Source of the DNA: Burhinus oedicnemus
Lineage: Eukaryota; Chordata; Aves; Charadriiformes; Burhinidae
DNA length: 64,000 bases
Reading direction: 5' to 3'
Assembly (NCBI GenBank): GCA_008921705.1
Contig: VFFE01007193.1
Span: 770,493-834,492 of the forward strand
Made by a program: the position numbers and the translations under genes. The notes below the pieces were generated by a model that made no database searches, was not told the origin of the DNA, and saw only the letters and a program-made list of their open reading frames with translations. Below are positions 37,985 through 47,374 of the stretch, piece after piece. Within the stretch, counting starts at the first letter, position 1, and the number at the start of each line of letters is the position of its first letter.

Positions 37985-40041
37985 TAATACTGCGGGCGGC
38001 CGGTTCTCAGTAGACTTGTCTTACTGGGGGCTGGCGAGTACAAAACCTGGCAGAAAAAAATCTATCATGCACTGAAAATTATTGCTGTAGTATCTGCTAT
38101 TTACAGTATAGACAGGGGCAGAGGCGCGGTGCTCTGTGCCTGCCCGGCCAAGGGACGCGGTGCTGCCGCAGAAAGGCGCCGGCATCGCGGGGAAAGCCTG
38201 AACAGCTGCGTCCTCGCTAGTGGGGTGCCTGCGTGGCTGTGGCGATGCTCTTCTCCTGGCGTGGGGTGCGGGTACGCAACCACCATGCCATGGCAGCGAG
38301 GACCGTGACAAGGATGTCCCCGGGAGGCGTCGAGCCCATGAGCTGCAGCCATGGCAATGCAGGCACCGAGGTGGCGGGAGGAAGACGGTGCAGGGAGGAA
38401 GACGGCACAGGAAGACAGTGTGGGGGTACACGAATGCAGCCCCACGGCGTGCCGGGCTGAACTCGAAAGGTGTCAGGGACCAGCACAGAGTGATGGGGCC
38501 GTGGCAGCTCGCGGCCCGAGGTAGGAAGCGGAGGCGTGGGTTGGGCCCCGCTCCGGGATGCTGTGCGCACGGCGCTCGCTCCGGGGCCAGTGCGGGGATG
38601 CTCCACCGGGAGGTTGCATAGAATGGCTGGTTTGTCCCCGCTGGCCTGGCACAGGGCAGGGAGCAGAGCAGGAGCCTCTGGCAGCGAGGAAGACGAAGGA
38701 GAAGGGCTTTGCCTTTGCAGGAGGCTTGCAGGGCGTGGAGCCCAAGCTGCTGGGCCATCTTGTCCCCTCCTGCCCCTGTGCCCACTGCACAGTCTGCTCT
38801 CGGGGTCCTGTCCCCGGCTGTGTCACCGCGGCTGTGTCCTGGGCACGGTGGCTCTGCTGCAGCTCTGCCACCTCCTACAAGCCATCACTGGCATGGCCCT
38901 GCCAGTCTTGGCAAATAAATAGTGAAAAGCATAAGTTATAAATAATATAAATAAGAACATTTAAATAGACTCACCCAAACTATACGGCTACACTGACCCC
39001 CTCGTCCTGTGCGCAGGCGGGGGGTGATGGCAAGGGGGCCGGGAACCAGCTGGGGAGGGGGCTGGGCAGAGGCTGGGGGTGCGTGGGGGCCAGTTTGGGT
39101 TTCAGTGCTGCCCCAGGGCTGGGTCTCCAGCCCAGCCGCCGGCATGGCTGTTTGCACGGTGAGGGGGGCTGCACCTGCCCTGGGGGGGCTGTTCCCCAGC
39201 CCATCACCAGGGCAGGGGTCAGTCGTGCCTGGAACCAGGAGCCAGTGGGGGACGTGCCCCGCAGGTCTCTGCTGGGAGCCCCTCATTCTTCCCCTGACTC
39301 CAGCGCTGTGGAGCCGCAGTGCCAGGGTGAGCACCGTGCCATGAGGCCATGTCCCATGGGAATGTGCTGGGCAGGGGGGCATCAGGGTACCCCAGTGCCC
39401 GGGAGGTGGGTTACAAGGACTCTAGCCTCCAAGGGTGACTGACAGTCCTGCCCTCCCGTTAGCCGCACCGTCTGTCAGTCCTGCTGAGCCATCAGTAGCA
39501 CCAGCCCGTGGTCCCATCAGTGTTAGGGTCAAGGTGAGGTTTTGCTCCTGGGGGGAGCAGGAAAGTGTCTTTTCTCCCCCGGGATCCCCTGGGAGGAGAA
39601 GCAGCAGCTCTAAATAAATAATAGTAATAAATTAAATAAATAGAGGTGAACGTCACAGGCTGGGGGAGGAAAGTCTCTCCTTGGTCTGGAAGAGGTCCCT
39701 GGGTGAGTCCCCCGCAGAGAGACCCGCCTGGCTGCGGGGGGGCTCGGGGACCTGCAGGCAAGGAACCGGGTCCTGCTGAGGGCCTGGCTGGATCTAGCCC
39801 TTCCCAGGAAACGCCGGGGGCACCCTCCTCCCAGGTGGGGCATGAGTCTGCGGGGATGTGTCCTCCAGCCACGGCGCAGCCACAAACTGGCTGGCTGCAG
39901 CTGCAGGAGAGCTGGCGCAGGGACCGGGACTGGGACCGGGATAGGGATGGGGATAGCAATAGGGAGGGGGATAGCAATAGGGATGGGGATGGCAATAGGG
40001 ATGGGGACAGGGATGGGGATGCGCCATAGGGGGCTGGAGGG
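37985..40041 (-). other. SCRT2: Presumed SCRT2 3'UTR with AU-rich islands
   Basis: About 2 kb downstream of the SCRT2 stop with no other gene. AT-rich islands at 38040-38108, 38905-38975 and 39610-39645 interrupt GC-rich DNA. On the minus (transcript) strand they read as AU-rich elements (UUAUUUAUA, UAUUUAUUUA) and, at 38105-38098, UGUAAAUA, a Pumilio-type site. Membership of the mRNA is inferred. Confidence 0.45.
39905..40023 (+). repeat. GGGATGGGGATA-type G-rich repeat next to the SCRT2 stop
   Basis: About ten units of gggatagggatggggatagc, G-rich on plus and so C-rich in the SCRT2 transcript, ending 18 bases from the stop codon. Confidence 0.9.
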
Positions 40042-40748
40042 CTAGTTCCCTATTGCACAGCTGTGTTCAGTGCCCTTGAAGCAGGCGGACTCGTAGTGCT
40101 TGTTGAGGTATGACTTGAGAGCGAAGGTCTTCTCGCACTGCTTGCACTTGTAGTGCTTGAAGGCAGAGTGGGTCTGCATGTGGGCGCGCAGGTTGGAGCG
40201 GTCAGCGAAAGCTTTCCCGCAGTGGGAGCAGCCAAAGGGCTTCTCCCCGGTGTGCGACCGCATGTGGCCCTGCAGCAGCCAGGGCCGGCTGAAGGCTTTG
40301 CCGCACACGTCGCACTTGTGCTTGAGGTTGTGGGTGAGGACGTGCATGGCCAGGGCGGGCATGGAGACGTAAGCCTTGCCGCAGGTGGGGCATTTCCTTG
40401 CCATCTTGCTGTCCAGGCTGCGGTGGGTCTGCTTGTGCCGGCTGAGGTTGGAGGAGGTGGCATAGGTCTTGCCACACTCGGGGCAGGAGTGACGGTGGCT
40501 GCCCCGGCGCTGGCTCTCGCTGCGCCGGCGTGACCGCCCGTCTGTGATGAAGAAGGCGTCCATGGAGTAGCTGTCCGTCACTGCCGCCTCCCCGTTGAAG
40601 TAGCGGGCGGAAAAGCTGGACTGGGGGCTCTCGGGGTCGCTGTACTCCTCGTGACCAGGTGCGTAGGCTGGGTCTGGTGGCGGTGGCGGCAGACCCTGCT
40701 TCTTGTCGGTGTCATAGCCGGCGGGTGCCAGGCAGTGCTGGAGGTACC
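40042..40748 (-). CDS. SCRT2: Scratch family zinc-finger repressor 2, last exon (234 residues; first exon not in sequence)
   Basis: Scratch2 is a Snail-superfamily repressor that binds E-box-like sites and controls migration and survival of newborn neurons. The acceptor ccccacag opens the exon at 40748 with the last two bases of a split codon. TAG is at 40044-40042. The translation begins YLQHCLAPAGYDTDKKQG, has a Pro-rich stretch and the Scratch-specific segment EEYSDPESPQSSFSARYF through SYSMDAFF, then five C2H2 fingers from 40485 to about 40075. Each finger has CX2C and HX3-4H spacing, except that finger 5 ends HX4C (KHYESAC). The human tail is longer and Pro-rich; here it ends KGTEHSCAIGN. 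Synteny between SRXN1 and SLC52A3 supports SCRT2 over SCRT1. Exon 1, with the SNAG repressor motif, is absent from the readable sequence. Confidence 0.95.
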
Positions 40749-42971
40749 CTGTGGGGACGACACAGCAGGGTCACCGTCCCTCCAGGCCAGCCCCACCAGG
40801 GACAGAGGAAAGCCATGAGCCAAAAATGCCCACTGGGGTTACAGAACTGGGGCTATCCCTCCCGCAGTGGTCCCTGTCCCCACTCAGCCCCGGGGGCTGT
40901 CCCTGAGCACCGTTGCTGCCTTGTCTGCACAGGGGCTGAGCCTGCCCTGGCTCCTGTCCGCACCTGCCAGCAGGATGGGTCCCATCCTGCGCGGCTGCCC
41001 TGGGTGGGAGCTGGGGATGGGGCTGCAGGACATCCAGCTGCGCCTGTCCGGGTGCCGCTCCGCTGCCCCGGCTGCAGGCAGCCCCCGGGGGCCATTAGCT
41101 GCCAGACAGCTGTCGGTGTGAGAGCCTCATTGTTCGCTGGGGCAGGCACTGGTAATGAGCTCTGCTCCGTCCATCTCCTCGCCTCTCGAAACCTGGGGCA
41201 GCTGGGGCAAGGGGAAGAGGCTGCCCTGGGTTTCCCTTCCCCAGCAAAGGGGCTGGGAAAGGCCCCCCAACTCCCCCCATCCCCCACAGGGGCTTTTCCC
41301 CTGGGATGGGGCAGCACCTGGAGGCCAGCAGCACCGGGGCCCTGAACTCCCACAGCCCCCCAGGCACGGAGCGGGGCTTGGGTGCCACTCCAGTAGTGTC
41401 ACCCCCGTGTGACATTGGTGCATGGCCTGGCTGTCGGTAAGAGAATCCTGACCCATGGCAGAGTGGGCGCCGTGTGGGCATCCCTGTCCCCCCCCTTACT
41501 GCCACACGAAGGTCACCGTGGGAGGAGCAGCACAGCCCTCTCCTTGCTGGGCCAGCGACCCTGTGGGACATGCTGCCACTGCAGGTCTCCCAAACTGGTC
41601 CCAGTGGTCTCCTGCCTCGTGCACATTGGCTCTTGCCAGCTGCTTCAGAGGACACGTCCCTGCTGTTGGTGACAGTGGGGGCTGTTGGGCACCTGGGGTC
41701 GGCGCACAGCCAGTCTCACCCGTGCATGCCAGTGGGGCAGTGTGGGCACCCCACCCCAGCTGTGGCCAAGCATCCCCTAAATCCAGCCCGCCCCCTGCCC
41801 ATGGGACCCCCTGCCCAGGACGAGCGGCTGCTGCGCAGGCTGTGAGTGTCTGCGGTGGGGAGGGGGCTGCGTGGTGGTGGCAGAGCTTGGCCCCCCCGTC
41901 CCCCCGCACCGTGCTGACAGCGCGGTCGTGCGGGCTGTGCAGAAAGCGCTCTGCTCAGCAATTTCTCACGCTGCCTCTGAGCATGCAGCAAGGTTATTTC
42001 CAGGAGAGCAGCGTCGGCAGCTTCTGCCCAGCTGCAGCGCATCCCTCCCCCACCGGCTCTTGGCTCCTGATGAGGGGGGGAAGCAGAGGACCCCCCCTGG
42101 GCCAGACGGGCCTCATATCCCTGTCCCCAGCAAAGAAAGCCCACTAAAGGCTGGGGAGCAGCGAGCAGTAGGAAAGAGGGGGACAAGCAAAGCAGCGATC
42201 GGGCAATCTTGGCTTGTGTGTGGCTGGATCAGGCCCATCCCTGCACCCAGCTCAGCCTCCTGATCCCTGAGCAGCCAGGACCTGTGAGCCCACGGCCCGG
42301 GATGGACTCGCCCCCGTCCCCCTCTTCTACGGCAGGTCCCTGGGCTGCCCCGTCATGGGTCTCTGCTGAGCCTGGGTGACTCCCAGATTCGACCCCAGTG
42401 TCCCCTGGCAGGACGGGGCTCCAGGGACCCCAGTCACCCCCAGCCCAGCCCTTCCCACCTCTCCCAGCATTGCAGGGAGGGGGCTGCCCCCTGCCTGCTC
42501 CCCGTGCCCGGGCAGGTGATGGCCCCCACCGCGCTCCCGGGGCGGCTTGGGGCACCGCTGCGAACAATGAAACCCGCAGGCACGGCGAGGCTCCCACTCC
42601 CCCCGCCGCCCCCCCGCCTGCCCCCGCAGGCCGGCTGCTTCGCGCCCCCCCAAAAAAACTTGTCGTGGGAAGGAGCTGGCCTCGCTGCACCCCGGGCGTG
42701 GGGGGAGCGGGGCCGGCCGGGGCAGAGTGGGCTGCCCACGGGGGCTACCGCTGTCACGCAGGGGATGTTTCCCCAAGGACCAACTTTGGCAGGGGCAGGT
42801 GGCCCCGGAGCAGGGGACAAAGCGAGGAGGGATGACCTCCCCCAGCCCCCTCGCTGCACCCTCCGCACGACGCCCAGCTGCGGGACCCCTGCCCTGTCCT
42901 GCCCCGCGTCCCCAGTACCCCCCCGCCCCCGCGGGCTCCCACGGTGCCCCGCCGGGCGCACACACAATAGC
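40749..42971 (-). other. SCRT2: SCRT2 intron 1 (up to the assembly gap)
   Basis: I searched the minus strand for the family N-terminus (MPRSFLVKK) and did not find it. An E-box/SOX/homeodomain-type cluster lies at 41090-41165. From about 42.5 kb the DNA becomes CpG-rich, as if approaching a promoter. Confidence 0.6.
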
Positions 42972-43527
42972 NNNNNNNNNNNNNNNNNNNNNNNNNNNNN
43001 NNNNNNNNNNNNNNNNNNNNNNNNNNNNNNNNNNNNNNNNNNNNNNNNNNNNNNNNNNNNNNNNNNNNNNNNNNNNNNNNNNNNNNNNNNNNNNNNNNNN
43101 NNNNNNNNNNNNNNNNNNNNNNNNNNNNNNNNNNNNNNNNNNNNNNNNNNNNNNNNNNNNNNNNNNNNNNNNNNNNNNNNNNNNNNNNNNNNNNNNNNNN
43201 NNNNNNNNNNNNNNNNNNNNNNNNNNNNNNNNNNNNNNNNNNNNNNNNNNNNNNNNNNNNNNNNNNNNNNNNNNNNNNNNNNNNNNNNNNNNNNNNNNNN
43301 NNNNNNNNNNNNNNNNNNNNNNNNNNNNNNNNNNNNNNNNNNNNNNNNNNNNNNNNNNNNNNNNNNNNNNNNNNNNNNNNNNNNNNNNNNNNNNNNNNNN
43401 NNNNNNNNNNNNNNNNNNNNNNNNNNNNNNNNNNNNNNNNNNNNNNNNNNNNNNNNNNNNNNNNNNNNNNNNNNNNNNNNNNNNNNNNNNNNNNNNNNNN
43501 NNNNNNNNNNNNNNNNNNNNNNNNNNN
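42972..43527. other. Assembly gap (556 N)
   Basis: A run of N flanked on the left by CpG-rich DNA and on the right by a polypyrimidine repeat, both hard to sequence. It is the most likely place for SCRT2 exon 1 and promoter. Open frames that cross it are artefacts. Confidence 0.98.
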
Positions 43528-43639
43528 GACAATGGGGACACGCGAGGATGGGGATGGGGGGTGGGACACACCGTTGCCTCCCACCGCCTTTGTCTCCCTG
43601 CCGCCAGCCCCCAGGGCCTACGAAGGATGGGGCTTCAGG

Positions 43640-44035
43640 GCGCGGGTCTCCATCCCTGTCTCTGTTCCTGTCCCCATCCCTCTCCCCTGTCCCTTGTCAC
43701 CATCCCTGTCGCCTGTCCCTGTTTCTTGCCCCTTTCTCCTCTCCTATCCTTGCTCCCGGTTCCTATCCCTGTTCCCTGTCCCCATTCCTGTCCCTCTTCC
43801 CTGTCTTCATCTCTGTTCCCTGTCCCTTCCCATTGACCCCTTTCCCTTCCCCTTGTCTCTTCCCCTGTCCCTTGTTCTCTGTCCCCATCGCTGTCCCCTC
43901 TTCCCTGCCCTCATCCCTGTCCCACCTCTGTCCTGTCCCCATCCCTGCTTACTGTCCCTTCCCCCCCCATTCCCCTTCCCTGTCCCTTTTCCCACCTTCT
44001 CCCCTTTTCCCATGTCCCCATCACTGTCCCTGGGG
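43640..44035 (+). repeat. 400-bp polypyrimidine tract (TCCCTGTCCC type)
   Basis: Almost all C and T, with units such as ccctgtcccc, ctctgttcc and catccctgtc. It starts about 110 bases after the assembly gap. Long mirror-type purine/pyrimidine tracts can form triplex DNA, and this one may have caused the gap. Confidence 0.92.
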
Positions 44036-44579
44036 AAGCTCCGTGACCTTCGCAGCCCACAACAATAGCTGGGCTCGTGGTGGTGCATTGTTCCCTTCCG
44101 AAGCCCCCACTCCCCCGCCTCCCACCGCCGGCGCTCCACTGCCCCCCTCCCTGGAGCAGGATGAGGCCCTGGTCTTGCAGGCAGGCAGTGGGGCTGGCTC
44201 TCCCTGGGGCTGTGCCGGTTAGGGGCTGGCGGGTGACACTGGGACCTGGCTGGCAGCGGGCCCTGCTCTCCCCGAGCCCTGTGCTACACCAAGAGCATCG
44301 CAGCACTTAACTAAGGACAGTCCCTCCTCTGTCACTGCAGGTAGAGTGCTGGCACGCTGGCCCAGGGCAGCCCTGGGCACCCCTAGTCTCAGGAGGCACC
44401 AGCCCCTTTGGCCGGGCACGTGGCATAGGGCCTGGGAGCTAAAAGCAGCACCCCTGTGACCAGCACCCTGGGCCTGCTGGCTCACAGCCATGTCTGCTCC
44501 TCCAGTCGTGCTCGGAGCCGGGGCCAGGGCCATCCCTGCATCGCATCGGGCCAGTGAAGCCCTGCTCACTGGTTTGTGT

Positions 44580-44838
44580 GGCACTCCATAGCCCAGGGCA
44601 TCTCGCAGCCCAGGGCATCCCGCAGCATCCCACAACAGCCCACAGCATCCCACAGCCCAGGGCATCCCGTAGCCCACAGCATCCCACATCCCACAGCATC
44701 CCACATGATCTCGCATCCCACAGCATCCCGCATCCCACATCCCACAGCATCCCACATGATCTCACATCCCACAGCATCCTAGACCCCAGGGCATCCCACA
44801 TCCCACAGCATCCCACAGCCCAGGGCACCCCGCAGCCC
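44580..44838 (+). repeat. Minisatellite, (CCCACAGCAT) type
   Basis: Imperfect units of 10-15 bases (cccacagcatcc, cccagggcatcc, with two catgatct interruptions about 60 bases apart). The Gly/Met/Trp-rich and Ser/His/Pro-rich translations are artefacts. Confidence 0.92.
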
Positions 44839-45104
44839 ACCCTGCCAGCCCTGCTCCTGGAGCTGGGGGTCCCGGGGCTGCTCCCCATGTACGCTGGGGT
44901 CTCGCCTCCCCTCTCCCGCAGTGCTTGGCCGGGGCTCGCAGGCAGCGACACGAGTCCCCTCTGGCCCTGCAGCGTGGCCCTGACGTCAGGGCTTTGCCAA
45001 GTTCAAGGTCACCTCTCCCGGAGGGCTGTGGCCCCGGGGGGGAATGTGTCCTTCTGGGCTGCTCCCGGCGTCCCCCCCCCACGCACTGGACTCCCGGCCT
45101 CCGC

Positions 45105-45580
45105 TCCCTGATTTATTTATCCGCGCGTGTGCTGTTTCTCTCCTTGAAGGCACGTCTGCAGAACGGGCGATTACTTACGCCCTAGTTGGGCTGGGCCTGC
45201 CTGCCTGCCTGCCTGCCCGCCCGCTGCCCTGGGATTTTGTCTCTCTCCAGGCTGTGGTGTAATAAGGGAGGTAATTAAGTGTAAAAGACAGGGGGAGGGA
45301 GGGCTGGGAGAGGGGGAATAGGAACCCGGCTCCTTTCAGAGGCAGGGGACTGAGATAATGTATGTTAATAACCTGCAATCAGTCCTGCCGAGCTGTGCTA
45401 ATATTGCTGACTGCAGCGGCTGGGCCCCCCCAAACCTGCCCCCGCCGTGGTGGGGAGGGAGGGGAGCGCCAGAAGAAAGGCTCAGCCTTTCTCCTCCGCT
45501 GCTGCCGGGCTAGGGCTGAATTCGTGCCTTCCTGAGCAGCTGTATGGAAATAATTCCCATTGGAGGCGATTGTTTCCCCA
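45105..45580. promoter_or_regulatory. Candidate conserved enhancer block upstream of SCRT2
   Basis: AT-rich blocks at 45105-45180, 45250-45290, 45350-45420 and 45520-45580 contain TAATTA, GTTAATAACC, CAGCTG, CGATTGTTTCC and a palindromic GGAAATAATTCC. Such islands are often conserved developmental enhancers. This is inferred, with no alignment available. Confidence 0.35.
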
Positions 45581-46953
45581 GCAAGAGGGAGGGGGCGGCG
45601 GGTGTCCGGTGATCGAGGGTCTTTGGGGGCTTCCAAGGGCAGGAGCATCCTCTTGGGGTGTAGGGGGAGAGGGGCTGGGTCTCCGCTTCAGCTCCCAGTC
45701 TCCCGGCAAGGGCCATGGGACACATCCCGCTCCTGGGACAAGACAAGCTGCCCCACGATGCCCCCACATCTCCCACTGGTCCTCAGCACCCCCTGTCCTG
45801 CCCCTCATCCCCCACGGGGCCGGATCCTGGACACGTCCTGCTGTGGGGTCAGCCAGGAGCTGCCGGCGGGGGGATGCCCCATGGCACCGGGGGCCAGAGC
45901 CCACTGCCCTCACTCCTGCCCTCTCTGCTGCCTCGGCCACGAGACCTCTGCCAGCGCTGCCGGCTCGGGGGGCTGCCGGCCATTAGTTATTCCAGCCGCG
46001 TCCTTCCCAGAGGCAGCCGGGCCGCAGCCGGAGCCCCGAAGTGGCTCCAATCCGTGGCTTTGAGGTACGCCAGGCGTGGGTCTGGCGCTGCCGCCGGCTC
46101 GGGGAGCAGATTGCCAGACAAAGGGCTGGGGACAAAGGCCCGGCTGCCTCGTGCCCCGGGGAAGGGGCGCAGGCGCGTGCGGGGCGCGGGTGCTGGTTGC
46201 TGCCGCTGCCCCCCCGACCCCCTGTCCCCGCCATGCCCCAGTGCCCACTCAGACCCCACCCTGGATGGCATGGGCAGGGCACAGTTGGGTACCAGGTGGC
46301 ACAGCCCTGGCACTGGTCCCATGCCACCCCCCCCAAATGGCGCTGTGCCTAGCACTGCTCCGGGCACGGGGCTGTGCTGCAGCCCCTCGCTGGCTCTGTA
46401 CCCCCAGTGCTGCCCATCTCGGGGTGCGGCTGGGCTGGGGTGCAGTGGGGGCACAGGGCTATGGGGAGGGAGCAGAAAGCATGGACGGGGCCACAGCAGA
46501 GGATGGCAAACACCGGGCAGGTCCCCCCAGTCCCAACGTGCCTCAGTTTCCCCAGCTGCTGTTGGGGCCCATACGAAAGCCCCTTGCTCCGTGTCCACCC
46601 CATGGTCCCTCTCCCCATGGCCGGGGCATGGCAGGCTCCGGCACAGCCCTGCCTGAGCGAGCTTTGTCCCCCACTCCTCGCAGATGGCTGCAAACCCACC
46701 GTCCTGGGGGCAGCTGCAGCCTCCACCATGGTATGGGGCCGGGAACGCCGCCGGTGCTGCTGGGCACAGCTGAGGCTGTGCCCACCCGTGGGGACCTTGG
46801 GGCATGATACCAAATGGTGCCAGACCCCCCAGGGGAAGGGATGGGATGTAGCCTCAGCCGAGCGGTACCCAGGCAGGGGGCACCGGCACAGGCAGTCCCT
46901 CCCAGTGGGGGGGGCACAAGGCAGCAGGGAGGCCGAGGGCTGAGCAAACACCT

Positions 46954-46959
46954 TCTATT
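46954..46959 (-). terminator. SLC52A3: Possible SLC52A3 poly(A) signal (variant AATAGA)
   Basis: No AATAAA or ATTAAA lies on the minus strand within 1 kb of the SLC52A3 stop. AATAGA here is followed by GU-rich GGTGTTTGCTC, giving a 3'UTR of about 220 bases. Confidence 0.3.
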
Positions 46960-47161
46960 GCTTTGAACACAATGGGGACTCTCTGTGCCCAGACTGGGGA
47001 CAAAGTCACGGAGCTGCTCCCGCCCAGGGACCCAGCAGAGCCTGGCAGGGAGATGTGCCCGCAGCCACCCAGGTCCCAGTGCTGCTTCCTGGCCCACTGG
47101 CCCTCACTGGTTTTAGGGGTGCGTGCTGGCAAGAAGGGCTGTCCAAGGGTGCCTGTCCCGC

Positions 47162-47374
47162 TCATGCTGGGCACTGCAGGTTGCAGTAGTCGGCGGATTT
47201 GAAGAAGCCGTAGATGTTGACGAGGGGGAACATGAGCAGGGCTCCGAGGAGGGAGCCCAGCTGCTCCACTACCCCGTACAACACCAGTGCGCTGTGGCTG
47301 CGGCCTCGCAGGATCACCCCGGCCATCACCTTCACGTAGGAGAGCGTCCCGGTGAAGAGCACCCAGGAGAGGAC
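47162..47374 (-). CDS. SLC52A3: SLC52A3 last coding exon
   Basis: 213 bases encoding [20 protein letters not shown] and on to [11 protein letters not shown], with TGA at 47164-47162. Confidence 0.95.
   Translation of the reverse strand, partial: VLSWVLFTGTLSYVKVMAGVILRGRSHSALVLYGVVEQLGSLLGALLMFPLVNIYGFFKSADYCNLQCPA

Larger units (their letters stand above)
44040..46940. other. Intergenic, upstream of SCRT2 and downstream of SLC52A3
   Basis: No gene recognised. Apart from the minisatellite at 44.6-44.8 kb, the notable part is 45105-45580, where AT-rich blocks with homeodomain, E-box and SOX motifs stand out in GC-rich DNA. Confidence 0.55.

Noticed and set aside
40042..40748. Assignment to SCRT1 or a Snail-family gene
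   Set aside because: The SYSMDAFF and SDPESPQSSFSARYF segments are Scratch-specific, and the SRXN1/SLC52A3 neighbours fit SCRT2.
42327..44222. Long open frames (up to 572 codons) crossing the N run
   Set aside because: They exist only because N is translated as X; the readable parts are low-complexity and match no family.
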